DNA of 64,000 nt. It comes from Psychrobacillus sp. FSL K6-4046 (GTDB lineage: Bacteria; Bacillota; Bacilli; Bacillales_A; Planococcaceae). Where the stretch lies: contig NZ_CP152020.1 in assembly GCF_038624605.1 (NCBI RefSeq), positions 1,915,312 to 1,979,311 on the forward strand, in the 5' to 3' direction. The position numbers were made by a program, and so were the translations under genes. The notes below the pieces were generated by a model. It worked only from the letters and a program-made list of their open reading frames with translations, had not been told where the DNA came from and ran no database searches. Below, piece by piece: positions 55,247 to 63,875 of the stretch (positions are counted from its first letter, which is position 1; the number at the start of each line of letters is the position of its first letter).

Positions 55247-55468
55247 TTTTTCCCCCTCGTATATTAGTAATAAGAGCTCTTTCCGATAGAATTTCCAGTT
55301 GATCCGGACAGCTGGAGGATCTGTTGGATTTCCTATAGGAAGTGGTCGCCTCTTGGCTCCCTCACCCTTTTTATGTTTTACCTGTTTGACCCCTGCTTTA
55401 CCGAGGGAGCCAAAAAGGAAAAGTCTATTTTTAACATGACTAAATAAAGCTGACAGGTGCTTACCTGC
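55247..55468 (-). other. Open frame of 74 codons without a start codon, coupled to the SDR gene
   Basis: Between stops at 55469-55471 and 55244-55246 the minus strand is open for 74 codons but has no ATG, GTG or TTG in frame. It reads ...NRLFLFGSLGKAGVKQV, then RRPLPIGNPTDPPAVRINW, and ends LLLLIYEGEK. The final TAA overlaps the SDR ATG. A perfect inverted repeat TTGGCTCCCTC and GAGGGAGCCAA lies inside (about 55355-55410). It may be the 3' end of a gene cut by the IS110 insertion, or an interspersed repeat that I recall from related genomes. I do not recognise a protein family. Confidence 0.4.
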
Positions 55469-55498
55469 TTATTTGAGTTGCCTAACTTCATATCGTTT

Positions 55499-55544
55499 GG
55501 ACGAAGATTGGAGGATGCTCCATTTCAGTACTTCGTCCTTTTTT
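55499..55544 (+). terminator. Plus-strand terminator ahead of the IS110 element
   Basis: GGACGAAG (55499-55506) pairs perfectly with CTTCGTCC (55531-55538), with an inner GGAG/CTCC stem, followed by TTTTTT. No plus-strand gene ends here. It may shield the element, or end a short RNA. Confidence 0.65.
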
Positions 55545-55561
55545 ATTTCAATCTACTTTTC

Positions 55562-55805
55562 TCTCAGACCGTGCCCATGAGACAATGGAACGGACAAGGT
55601 TGACACAGGAAATAGCTTTTCCCCCTTGCGGGCACTTAGTGCACTGCTTAATAAGCCTGCTACCCATCGTTCATTATGGAAGGTCTAACCACTGGCTGCG
55701 ACGCTGAGGAAGAAGAGAGTGTAGCGCTCATTTTGGTCTTCTTTCACTTTGATTGCTAATAACGAGGCAGACATCGATGATTCTGATGGGCACCCAGGTC
55801 TGAGA
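55562..55805 (+). ncRNA. Predicted bridge RNA of the IS110 element
   Basis: TCTCAGACC (55562-55570) pairs perfectly with GGTCTGAGA (55797-55805), and GTGCCCAT (55571-55578) with ATGGGCAC (55786-55793). Together they make a 17-bp long-range stem with a 3-base bulge that closes about 207 bases of folded sequence (for example CCC/GGG and GCAC/GTGC). IS110-group elements carry their bridge RNA in this place, just upstream of the transposase, where its loops guide target and donor choice. The closing stem is seen; the RNA itself is inferred. Confidence 0.6.
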
Positions 55806-55841
55806 CAATCTTGATTAATCCCACCTTAGGAGGTGATTGGC

Positions 55842-57077
55842 ATGTCACAAATGCTAGTCGGTATCGACGTGAGTTTGCGCTCCCATCATGTCCATTTCAT
55901 GCATGGAGAGGGACATACGCTCGCTGATTTTTCTGTTTCCAATGATACAGAAGGTGCGAACACCTTAATTCAAAAGCTTTTAGGAACAGCGGAAAAAAAT
56001 CAGTGCGAACATATTAAAATTGGATTAGAAGCGACAGACCAGTATAGCTGGCACGTTGCTCATTATTTAAAGAATCAATTGCACAATTATGAACCAACGT
56101 TTCAAACAGCGGTTTATATGTTAAATGCACGTAAAGTATCTCGCTTTAAAAAGGGGTACGATACGTTACCGAAAAACGATCGAATTGACGCCTGGGTAAT
56201 TGCGGATCATTTACGCTTTGGACGTCTGCCACATGAAATGCAAGAAACCTTACAATATGAAGCACTTCGTCGTTTAACACGTACCCGATTCCATCTAATG
56301 CATGAAGTTGCACGTAATAAAACCTACATGATGAACCAACTGTTTTTAAAGTTTAGTGGCCTACGCCAAGATAACCCGTTCTCGAATACATTCGGTACGA
56401 CCAGTCTCGCTGTCATTGAAGAGCTAGATCCGGAAACCATTGCCGAGATGCCTTTAGAAGAACTGGTTGAGTTCTTACAGGAGAAAGGCAAAAAACGTTT
56501 TGCCGAGCCAGAAGAAATCGCTAAATATCTTCAAAAGCTTGCACGTAATTCCTTTCGATTAGACAAGGCCATGGCTGATCCCGTTAACATCTCACTATCC
56601 GTGATTTTAAGTACGATTCGCCATATGGAATCCCAAGTCAAACGTTTGGATAAGGAAATCGAGCGTATGATGAAAGGTTTCACCCAAACATTAACTTCCG
56701 TAAAAGGCATTGGACCCGTGTACGCAGCCGGCTTGCTCGCCGAAATTGGAGATATCAAGCGTTTTGATGACCACCACGCATTAGCGAAATATGCTGGACT
56801 CGTTTGGACACAGTATCAATCTGGCGAATTTGAAGCCGAAAATACTAGCCGGATGCGAACCGGCAATAAATACCTACGGTATTATCTTGTACAAGCAGCA
56901 GATGCGGTACGTAAATATGACACTGAATATAAAGCCTTTTATCAAAAGAAATACCAAGAAGTAACCAAGCACCAACATAAACGCGCTCTCGTCTTAACCG
57001 CTAGAAAACTAGTACGCCTCGTGCATTCGCTACTACGCACGAATCAGCTGTACATACCACCAGAAAGGAGAGACTGA
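55842..57077 (+). CDS. IS110-family transposase (DEDD)
   Basis: This is an RNA-guided recombinase. The N-terminal RuvC-like domain carries the DEDD set: D9 (GIDVS), E63 (GLEATDQYSW), and D113 and D116 (KNDRIDAW). A coiled-coil middle part follows. The C-terminal Transposase_20 domain has SVKGIGPVYAAGLLAEIGD and the Ser-containing YQSGEFEAENTSRMRTGNKY. The frame is intact at 411 residues from ATG 55842, after TAGGAGGTGAT; a slightly earlier in-frame ATG at 55833 precedes that site. The codon pattern is less AT-biased than its neighbours, which fits recent arrival. Confidence 0.93.
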   Translation: MSQMLVGIDVSLRSHHVHFMHGEGHTLADFSVSNDTEGANTLIQKLLGTAEKNQCEHIKIGLEATDQYSWHVAHYLKNQLHNYEPTFQTAVYMLNARKVSRFKKGYDTLPKNDRIDAWVIADHLRFGRLPHEMQETLQYEALRRLTRTRFHLMHEVARNKTYMMNQLFLKFSGLRQDNPFSNTFGTTSLAVIEELDPETIAEMPLEELVEFLQEKGKKRFAEPEEIAKYLQKLARNSFRLDKAMADPVNISLSVILSTIRHMESQVKRLDKEIERMMKGFTQTLTSVKGIGPVYAAGLLAEIGDIKRFDDHHALAKYAGLVWTQYQSGEFEAENTSRMRTGNKYLRYYLVQAADAVRKYDTEYKAFYQKKYQEVTKHQHKRALVLTARKLVRLVHSLLRTNQLYIPPERRD

Positions 57078-57211
57078 GTTAACCAACTCACAACCTTTCA
57101 CCCGTTAAATAACTTCCATTTTTTTCTTTTTTAAAAGCAGAAAAATGAGAGGTTTATTTGGTATGCGCAAAAAGTGTTCATTTGGAAAGTATCACTTAAG
57201 TAATTTCCAAT

Positions 57212-58135
57212 TCATTTCTTTTTTTCGCTTGACATATTACCACTGGGCTTTAAAAATGGTTCGACAGCACTTAGCAATTGCTCCAAATCATCAATTAAGG
57301 GAGAATGGCCACAGTTAACTAAAGGGATATATGTAGCATTGTCACCCAAATCTGCAACGATTTCTTGTGTCATTTGCTCTGAAACTACATAATCTCGATC
57401 TCCACGAATAACAAGAACTGGTATGGTTATATCCTTAGCCTGGTTAGTTCCTTTTGCGGCTCCATTATGCTCTTTACCAATATTAAATATATTTAAGCTG
57501 TGATACACATCAGCTAAATTTCGTTGTGTCAGCATATCGTCTAAATATTCTTCATATAATTGCTCATTCGGTTTACTTTGTGTATAGATTGCAGCATTCC
57601 ATACAGCCCTTAAGCCCTCTTTGTTTTTTGTATCATACAATCCTTGCATCGCCTTCGTTTTTGATGGATCATTCTCGATTTCCTCAATCGTTTGTAGTCT
57701 TTCATTATAGTTAGGCGTGCCATCTGCATTCGTCCCAAAGAATGGATATCCTCTGGTGGATGCTGACGCCAAGAGAACCAGTTTTTCACAATACCCAGGG
57801 CAATCAGCAACGAACTGCATACATACTGCGCCCCCAGTAGACCAGCCGATCAAGTCAAACTTCTTAAGGGAAAGGTGGTCGACAAAACCTTTTAAATCAT
57901 TTGAAAAATCCTTTATCCCATTTACTCGTGTATGATAAGTAGAGCCTCCAAAACCTCTCATATCCATAGCAATTACAGTAAATGAATCATCCAAAGCATC
58001 CATTAGTAGATCCCAATGCTTTGATGACGTCATATTGCCATGAACAAGTACGAGGATCCGCTTACCCCTTGCTCTTTCCCTATAAGTAATTGACTCCCCA
58101 TTTGCCAATGTTACTTTTTGTAATGTCATGTTCAT
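57212..58135 (-). CDS. Alpha/beta hydrolase
   Basis: This cytoplasmic hydrolase probably acts on an ester, lactone or C-C bond. Its 307 residues have the canonical set: oxyanion motif LVHGNMTSS, nucleophile elbow IGWSTGGAV with Ser 99, acid in IRGDRDYVV, and His in VNCGHSPLID. A helical cap lies between residues 125 and 220. ATG 58135 overlaps the KAS III-like stop (ATGA) and follows AAGGGAG. The longer frame from 58159 is rejected. It is translationally coupled in the importer operon, so it probably works on the imported compound or on a product of its CoA pathway. Confidence 0.9.
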   Translation of the reverse strand: MNMTLQKVTLANGESITYRERARGKRILVLVHGNMTSSKHWDLLMDALDDSFTVIAMDMRGFGGSTYHTRVNGIKDFSNDLKGFVDHLSLKKFDLIGWSTGGAVCMQFVADCPGYCEKLVLLASASTRGYPFFGTNADGTPNYNERLQTIEEIENDPSKTKAMQGLYDTKNKEGLRAVWNAAIYTQSKPNEQLYEEYLDDMLTQRNLADVYHSLNIFNIGKEHNGAAKGTNQAKDITIPVLVIRGDRDYVVSEQMTQEIVADLGDNATYIPLVNCGHSPLIDDLEQLLSAVEPFLKPSGNMSSEKKK

Positions 58136-59154
58136 ATATTTCTCCCTTCCATTCCCCATTTAATAACTATTGCTCCCCACGCGTAGCCAATGCCAGCACT
58201 TACTAGAACGACAATATCTCCACTTTTTATTTTCCCTGATTTTTCAGCTAATTCCAATGATATAATTTGATCCATCTGTCCGACGTGCCCATAATCACTT
58301 AAATAAATAGATTGTTCCGTATTCAAACCCAGCTCACCTAGGACATAATCATGTGCAGATCTTTTCATGTGAAGGATGGCAAGATAATCGATATCGTTGT
58401 CACTGTATCCGCTTTTCAAAAGCGCATTCCTAACAACCTTTAAAAAATTGTCCATCGATTTTTGTTCTAGTCTTGCCTTCATACCCTCGGGATCCATTAC
58501 ATCTAATCGATACAAACCATTCTCCAAATGTTCAGGTGATAAAGGTTGCTTAGTTCCTCCAACAGGCACCAATACATCCTCTGAAAAAGAGCCGTCCGTG
58601 ATTATATCCGTCTCTAAAACAGTATTTTTCTCGTAATCTCTTTTTAAAATCATTGCTGCTCCACCTGCACCTAGGTTGAACATGAAGCGCGTCCGATCAT
58701 TTGTATAGTCAATAAAGTCACTGTTTCTATAACCTCCCGCAAGCAAAACTGTTTGGATAGAGGGGTCAGCGAGCATCATGCTCTTTGCAACTTTCATTGC
58801 CATAATTGTTGTTCCACAACGTAGCGCCACATCAAAACCCCACGCGTGAAAGGCGCCAAGCTCTTCTTGAATCTTAATGGCAGCTGTCCAAAGGGGATAT
58901 TCCTTGTGCTCTTCCCCAATATAGATTATTAGATCGATAGATTTGGGATCCACATTTCCTTTTTGCAATGCTTTCTCCGCTGCCCATATTCCCATTGCAA
59001 CTGTATGATCATCTTTCCCTGGAATTGGCTTTTTTGAAATACCCATTTTGTTTTTGACTACTTCAATAGGGAGTTTGGAACGGAATGCGATTTCTTCAGC
59101 AGTCATTACATCTGTTGGAATATATATTCCAGTACTGACAATCCCTATCGTCAT
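58132..59154 (-). CDS. 3-oxoacyl-ACP synthase III-like (thiolase-fold) protein
   Basis: This is a thiolase-fold enzyme that would make or break a C-C bond on an acyl thioester. The 340 residues align with FabH: GIVSTGIYIPTDVMT at the start, C113 in the position of the active Cys (FDVALRCGTTI), H262 for the catalytic His (ILHMKRS, not the usual HQAN), and H290 in YGHVGQMD where FabH has the catalytic Asn (GNTSA). The active-site set is thus C-H-H rather than C-H-N. It is coupled to its neighbours on both sides (ATGA overlaps). It is more likely a special pathway enzyme than a fatty-acid starter enzyme. Confidence 0.88.
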   Translation of the reverse strand: MTIGIVSTGIYIPTDVMTAEEIAFRSKLPIEVVKNKMGISKKPIPGKDDHTVAMGIWAAEKALQKGNVDPKSIDLIIYIGEEHKEYPLWTAAIKIQEELGAFHAWGFDVALRCGTTIMAMKVAKSMMLADPSIQTVLLAGGYRNSDFIDYTNDRTRFMFNLGAGGAAMILKRDYEKNTVLETDIITDGSFSEDVLVPVGGTKQPLSPEHLENGLYRLDVMDPEGMKARLEQKSMDNFLKVVRNALLKSGYSDNDIDYLAILHMKRSAHDYVLGELGLNTEQSIYLSDYGHVGQMDQIISLELAEKSGKIKSGDIVVLVSAGIGYAWGAIVIKWGMEGRNI

Positions 59155-60164
59155 TTTGCTAACTCCCTCCTTTTAGTAGCCACTTCCACATTACTTTTTT
59201 TGTTTTTCCGTTTCCAGAAAGCATATTGAATGGTTCCAACTATGCCTCTAGGGAAGAAAATAACGGCGAGAATATAAATAATACCGAAGAATATAATCCA
59301 TCTTTCAAAAATCGGATGTTCCTTAGCTAGCCCAGAAAGATAATGCTGTGCTAATTCAATAACTCCTGCACCTATAATAGGACCAATAAGTGTGCCCACA
59401 CCGCCTATAATTGTCATTAATAATGCATCAAGTGTGATATCCATCGTCAGTACACTGGTATTGACAAAGCGTAACGATATCGCATATAACGATCCTGCTA
59501 GACTGGCAATTACACCCGCAACTACTGAAGCGATTACCTTATAATAGAGCGTGTTGTATCCAAGTGACTTTGTTCTTTGCTCGTTTTCTCTAACTCCAAT
59601 CAACACTTTACCTAGAGGAGAATTTACAAATCTTCTTAGGAATAGATAAACTAGGACGAGGCACCCCAATACCAATAGATAGAACACCATGCGATCTCTA
59701 AAAATTTCAGGAGCTCTAAATGTAAAGCCATCATTTCCATAGGTAAGAGTTCTCCACTTTTCTGCAAGGACAAGAAATAGTCCGGATACCGCCATTGTAA
59801 GCATGGCAAAGAAATGGCTTTTTAGACGTAGCGTTAACAATCCAACTAAAAAGCTAATAACCCCTGCAATAACCATACCTACAGCAATTGAAAGTATAAA
59901 TATTCCGACTGTTGACTCAAAGTGGTTTAACATGATAGCCGTGGAATATGCTCCCATACCGAAGAACATAGCATGACCAAAGGATACAATTCCTGTATAA
60001 CCGAGCAAAATATCATAGCTCATCGCTAATATGGAAAAGATGAATATTTGAGTCAGCAAAATAGTCCATGTTCTAGAATCTGAGACAAATGGAAATATGG
60101 TAAATGCAGCGATAATTAGCAACAATACGCCATGTTTAACTTGAAATGTAGATTTTAACTTCAT
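59151..60164 (-). CDS. Branched-chain-type (HAAT) ABC transporter permease, LivM-like
   Basis: This is one of two permease subunits of an importer of the hydrophobic amino acid type. The 337 residues have about nine helices, with the family segments SYDILLGYTGIVSFGHAMFFGMGAY and TMDITLDALLMTIIGGVGTLIGPIIGA, and the ATPase-docking loop around GKVLIGVRENEQRTKSLGYN. A basic tail (KRKNKKSNVEVATKRREL) ends it. It lies 7 bases after the LivH-like gene. The cargo is unlikely to be an amino acid given the enzymes that follow. Confidence 0.92.
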   Translation of the reverse strand: MKLKSTFQVKHGVLLLIIAAFTIFPFVSDSRTWTILLTQIFIFSILAMSYDILLGYTGIVSFGHAMFFGMGAYSTAIMLNHFESTVGIFILSIAVGMVIAGVISFLVGLLTLRLKSHFFAMLTMAVSGLFLVLAEKWRTLTYGNDGFTFRAPEIFRDRMVFYLLVLGCLVLVYLFLRRFVNSPLGKVLIGVRENEQRTKSLGYNTLYYKVIASVVAGVIASLAGSLYAISLRFVNTSVLTMDITLDALLMTIIGGVGTLIGPIIGAGVIELAQHYLSGLAKEHPIFERWIIFFGIIYILAVIFFPRGIVGTIQYAFWKRKNKKSNVEVATKRRELAK

Positions 60165-60171
60165 CCTTGTA

Positions 60172-61032
60172 TCATCCTTTCGCAGTAAACAAACCTTGCG
60201 GACGGAAGATTAATACGACTGCCATTAGCAGCATATTTACCGCAAGTGATAGAGCTGGAACATAATACGCCATGAAGCTCCCTGACAAACCTACTAAAAT
60301 AGCTGCCATTAATGATCCTGGAAAACTACCCATTCCACCAATGACTACTACTATGAAGGCTAATATTGCATACTCCATGCCCATTTCAGCGTATACCACA
60401 CCTGAATAGGGTGCCATTAAAGCACCACCTAACGCTGCAAGTGCTGCACCTGTCATAAAAACATATAAAAAAACCTTTTTTATATTTATACCTAACGCCT
60501 GCACCATTTCCTTGTTCATAACACCAGCGCGTACAGTTAGACCGATTTTTGTTCGTTTTAAAATGAATTGGAAAATACCAAACACGATGAATCCAATGGT
60601 GATGATAAATAAACGATATTTAATAATGATGACATCCCCAACCTCCCAGCTTCCAGCTAACAGAGGAGGTACTTTTGCTGGAATTTGGTTTGGTCCGAAA
60701 ACGACCTTCAGCATTTCAGAAAGAACAATCATGAAACCTAGAGTAATTAATATCTGCTGTACATGGTTTCCGTAAACAGGTGTGATAATTAGCTTTTCGG
60801 TTATGAACCCCAATAAAGCTCCCGTTAAAACAGCTCCTACCAGAGCTAAGGTAAAGCTATCGGTCAAACTGTAAAACCATACTCCAGAAAAAGCACCCCA
60901 GGCAAATAAGCCTCCATGCGCAAAGTTTAAGACATCCATTAACCCAAATATTAAGGTTAATCCAGCTGCCAATAAAAATATCAACATGCCAGTTGCCAAT
61001 CCGTTTATCAATAAATTGATGATCAACTCCAT
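60172..61032 (-). CDS. Branched-chain-type (HAAT) ABC transporter permease, LivH-like
   Basis: This is the second permease subunit. The 286 residues have about eight helices and the signature LLAAGLTLIFGLMDVLNFAHGGLFAWGAF, then GLTVRAGVMNKEMVQALGINIKKVF (docking loop) and ILAFIVVVIGGMGSFPGSLMAAILVG. GGAGGAAG precedes ATG 61032. It lies 13 bases after the LivF-like gene in the operon. Confidence 0.92.
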   Translation of the reverse strand: MELIINLLINGLATGMLIFLLAAGLTLIFGLMDVLNFAHGGLFAWGAFSGVWFYSLTDSFTLALVGAVLTGALLGFITEKLIITPVYGNHVQQILITLGFMIVLSEMLKVVFGPNQIPAKVPPLLAGSWEVGDVIIIKYRLFIITIGFIVFGIFQFILKRTKIGLTVRAGVMNKEMVQALGINIKKVFLYVFMTGAALAALGGALMAPYSGVVYAEMGMEYAILAFIVVVIGGMGSFPGSLMAAILVGLSGSFMAYYVPALSLAVNMLLMAVVLIFRPQGLFTAKG

Positions 61033-61045
61033 ATAGCTTCCTCCT

Positions 61046-61753
61046 TTACCCGATACCGAGGTATTTTCTCTTCAATTCTTCATCTTGGATTAGCTCACTC
61101 ATTTGTCCTGATTGAACAGTTTCTCCATCATCGATTAGTGTGTATGTATCCCCGATTTTACTTGCCATCATAAAATTTTGTTCTACCAGGATAATAGTAG
61201 TCTGCTTCTTCATCTCTATTATTGCTTCCATCACCTTTTCAATAACGACCGGTGCAAGACCTTTTGAAGGTTCGTCTATTAAGAGAAGTTTACTTTCATT
61301 AACGAAAGCCCTAGCCATCGAAAGCATTTGTTTTTGTCCTCCGGATAAATGCCCCCCATCCTTCTTCCAATACTTTTTAAGATCTGGGAATAGCTCTAGG
61401 ACATATTCCTGCCTTTCTTTTGCAGCATCATCATCCTTTCTCATGGCTACTTTTAAATTTTCCTCAACGGTTAATGCTCCAAATATACCTTGATCCTCGG
61501 GTACATAGCCGATACCACTTGAGGCAATCTGATGAGTAGCGTGCGAGGCAATTGATGAGTCATCGTATGTTATGATTCCTTTGGAGGCGGGTGTAAGGCC
61601 CATAATCGTTTTTAAAGTGGTCGTTTTCCCTGCTCCATTTCTACCAAGCAGTACACTCACTTCTCCTTCCCTCGCTTCAAAAGAGACTCCCTGCAAAATG
61701 TGATATTGACCAATATAAGTGTGAACGTTTTCTAATTTAAGCAAGGTGCTCAT
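61046..61753 (-). CDS. HAAT-type ABC transporter ATP-binding protein, LivF-like
   Basis: This is one of the two ATPase subunits. The 235 residues carry Walker A GRNGAGKTTTLK, the signature HLSGGQKQML, Walker B LLLIDEPSKGLAP, and the ending VQSGQMSELIQDEELKRKYLGIG typical of LivF. ATG 61753 follows GGGAGGT and lies inside the end of the LivG-like gene (17-base overlap). A longer start at 61792 is rejected. Confidence 0.92.
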   Translation of the reverse strand: MSTLLKLENVHTYIGQYHILQGVSFEAREGEVSVLLGRNGAGKTTTLKTIMGLTPASKGIITYDDSSIASHATHQIASSGIGYVPEDQGIFGALTVEENLKVAMRKDDDAAKERQEYVLELFPDLKKYWKKDGGHLSGGQKQMLSMARAFVNESKLLLIDEPSKGLAPVVIEKVMEAIIEMKKQTTIILVEQNFMMASKIGDTYTLIDDGETVQSGQMSELIQDEELKRKYLGIG

Positions 61754-62504
61754 CGTATAAACCTCCCAAATATGCATTTTGAACGGTTTCATTGTTCATG
61801 ATTTCATCAGGGCTACCATCTGCAAGTAGCCTTCCATTGAACAAAACCATAATAGAGTCGGAGAGGTCCAAAATCATATCCATCTTATGTTCAATCAACA
61901 AAATGGTTTTGTCTCCCTTTTGTTTAATCTGCTTGATCACATCTAATATTGCTGGAACCTCCTCTAAAGACATACCGGCGGTCGGCTCATCCAACAGCAG
62001 CACCTCTGTATCTAAAGCAAGAAGCATGGCAATTTCTAATTTTCTTTTTTCCCCATGAGAAAGCTCATTCGCAAAGGCATATGCTTTTTTAGACAGTAAA
62101 ACCATCTCCAACAGCTGTTCTGCCTCTTCCTGAAATTTATGGTAGCTACTAAAATGACGAAGCATTTGATAACGGACTTTCTGTTTCGATTGCACCGCAA
62201 GTCTAACATTTTCCATGACAGTGAGATTTGGGAATACATTTGTTATTTGAAAGGATCTACCTAAGCCTTGTCGCGTCCTCTCGATAGAAGAATACTTAGC
62301 CAAAGATCGACCTTTATAAAATACATCGCCTTCTGTTGGCTTCAATTCACCACTAATTAAATTAAAAAAAGTTGTCTTTCCAGCTCCATTTGGACCAATA
62401 ATCGATTTGAAATGTTTTTCGGGCATAGTAAAATTCACATGGTCTACTGCAATTTGACCTCCAAATTTAATTGTCAGGTTTTCCGTTCTTAATATAGGTT
62501 CCAT
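61737..62504 (-). CDS. HAAT-type ABC transporter ATP-binding protein, LivG-like
   Basis: This is the other ATPase subunit. The 255 residues begin LRTENLTIKFGGQIAVDHV, with Walker A GPNGAGKTTFFN, the LivG insert with GRSFQITNVFPNLTVMENVRLA, the signature ELSHGEKRKLEIAM, Walker B LLLDEPTAGMS, and VLFNGRLLADGSPDEI. It is the first ATPase gene after the binding-protein gene, with a 113-base gap that may hold an attenuator, though no clear hairpin was seen. Confidence 0.92.
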   Translation of the reverse strand: MEPILRTENLTIKFGGQIAVDHVNFTMPEKHFKSIIGPNGAGKTTFFNLISGELKPTEGDVFYKGRSLAKYSSIERTRQGLGRSFQITNVFPNLTVMENVRLAVQSKQKVRYQMLRHFSSYHKFQEEAEQLLEMVLLSKKAYAFANELSHGEKRKLEIAMLLALDTEVLLLDEPTAGMSLEEVPAILDVIKQIKQKGDKTILLIEHKMDMILDLSDSIMVLFNGRLLADGSPDEIMNNETVQNAYLGGLYDEHLA

Positions 62505-62617
62505 TCGAATTGACTCCTCTCTTAAACACTAACCTTGCTTTAGAAAAAATCTATAACAAGGTTAGTTTCATTCCTAATCCATGTTAGGCAGTCAGTTTCT
62601 TCAATTCTTTAATATCG

Positions 62618-63838
62618 TTACTTCTTGTTTATAATTGGTGGCTCCGTTTCTTCTGGTGACAATTCTCGAATCAGAACCGGTACTGGGTACGGGATACCAT
62701 CTTGTTTCTCTAGTTTAATAGAATATAAAGATTGAAGTGCCTGATGATCTTCCGCACGGAACGTCATTTTTCCTTTTGCAGTTTCAAAAGACATACCTTC
62801 CATCAACTTAATGAGCTCATTGGCATCTGTATTACCCTCAGATTTTTTTAGTGCTTCTACGATGGCAATGGCAGCTGACATACCACCAGGAGTGAACAGA
62901 TCAGGGACTTCTCCATTAAAACGTTTTTTATGCTCCTCAACTAACCAATCATTAATTTCATTGTCTGGTAATGTGTGATAATAAACCGAAAATCCCTCCA
63001 TACCAATTAGCGGCTCCATAATAGATAGAGCAGGGATATCTGGTGCACCCGTAGAGATTTTTATTCCTTTATCCTGCAATTTTAAGTCAGCAATTTGGTT
63101 CCAAGGTGAGTTAGCCCCAGCCCAAACGACGAAAAGATAATCTGGTTTCGCTTGAATTACCTTTTGTAGATTAGATGTGAAATCTGTTGCAGCAGGGTCA
63201 GCGTATTCCTCTAATACGATTTCTGCCCCCAGCTTTTCAGCTGCTGCTTTAAATGCTGTGACTCCATCCCAGCCGAAGGAATAATCTGGTGCGAAGGTCG
63301 CTATCTTCACTCCTTCTTTAGCAATCGCTGCTGCTCCTGCAACTGCATCCTGAGAAGAATTACGAGCCGTACGGAATATATATGGATTAAATTCAGAACC
63401 CGTGATACTATCAGCTACAGCAGGTTCTACGATCATAATCTTTTCATATTCCTCAGCAAGTGGCAGTACAGCTAACGTATCCCCAGAACTAGAGGAACCA
63501 ACTAAGAAGTCTACTTCATCCTCTTCCAAAAGCTTTGTCGCTTTTTGAACAGCAACCTCAGGTTTAGTCTCTGTATCCTCGTAAACAACCTCAATTTTCT
63601 TGCCAGCTATCTCCATTGTCCCGCCAGTCGCATACTCTAAACCAAGTTCAAAACCGTTTCTAGTTTGCTTCCCGTACGACTCCAGTGATCCAGTCAACGA
63701 AGCAAGTACACCAATTTTAATAGTCTCGCCTTCCTGCACCTCGCCTGAAACAGGAGTAGCTTCACCTGACTCCTCACTACAAGCCGCACTAAAAAATAAA
63801 ACCGATAATAGCATTAGAAATAGAATCCATTTTTTCAA
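62618..63838 (-). CDS. HAAT-type ABC transporter substrate-binding lipoprotein
   Basis: This protein binds the imported compound outside the membrane. The 406 residues begin with a lipoprotein signal (lipobox SAAC), then GEVQEGETIKIGVLASLTGSLESYG (start of the Peripla_BP_6 fold), YEDTETKPEVAVQKATKLLEEDEVDFLVGSSSSGDTLAVLP, and end with PIINKK. The GSSSSGDT ligand loop lacks the exact pattern of amino acid binders, in line with another cargo (aromatic or aliphatic acid, urea, or similar). TTG 63838 follows GGGAGGT. It is the first gene of the operon, after a CcpA site. Confidence 0.9.
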   Translation of the reverse strand: MKKWILFLMLLSVLFFSAACSEESGEATPVSGEVQEGETIKIGVLASLTGSLESYGKQTRNGFELGLEYATGGTMEIAGKKIEVVYEDTETKPEVAVQKATKLLEEDEVDFLVGSSSSGDTLAVLPLAEEYEKIMIVEPAVADSITGSEFNPYIFRTARNSSQDAVAGAAAIAKEGVKIATFAPDYSFGWDGVTAFKAAAEKLGAEIVLEEYADPAATDFTSNLQKVIQAKPDYLFVVWAGANSPWNQIADLKLQDKGIKISTGAPDIPALSIMEPLIGMEGFSVYYHTLPDNEINDWLVEEHKKRFNGEVPDLFTPGGMSAAIAIVEALKKSEGNTDANELIKLMEGMSFETAKGKMTFRAEDHQALQSLYSIKLEKQDGIPYPVPVLIRELSPEETEPPIINKK

Positions 63839-63861
63839 TGTTCTTAACCTCCCAATTATTT

Positions 63862-63875
63862 TGTAAGCGCTCTCA
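63862..63875. promoter_or_regulatory. cre site (CcpA) at the head of the importer operon
   Basis: TGTAAGCGCTCTCA matches the catabolite-responsive element at every constrained position. It lies 24 bases before the binding-protein start, inside the leader. CcpA there would block transcription when a better carbon source is present, so the operon is probably catabolic. Confidence 0.75.

Larger units (their letters stand above)
55500..57210 (+). mobile_element. IS110-family insertion element (boundaries approximate)
   Basis: One transposase gene with about 300 bases of structured non-coding DNA before it and about 130 bases after it. IS110 elements have no long terminal inverted repeats and make no target duplication, so exact ends cannot be read from one copy. 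It lies between the hydrolase gene (ends 57212) and the SDR gene of the same minus-strand operon, in opposite orientation, so it probably interrupted a continuous operon. The right end must lie before 57212. Confidence 0.75.

Noticed and set aside
55355-55410. 11-bp inverted repeat TTGGCTCCCTC/GAGGGAGCCAA as an IS terminal repeat
   Set aside because: Both arms lie on the same side of the transposase, and IS110 elements do not use such repeats.
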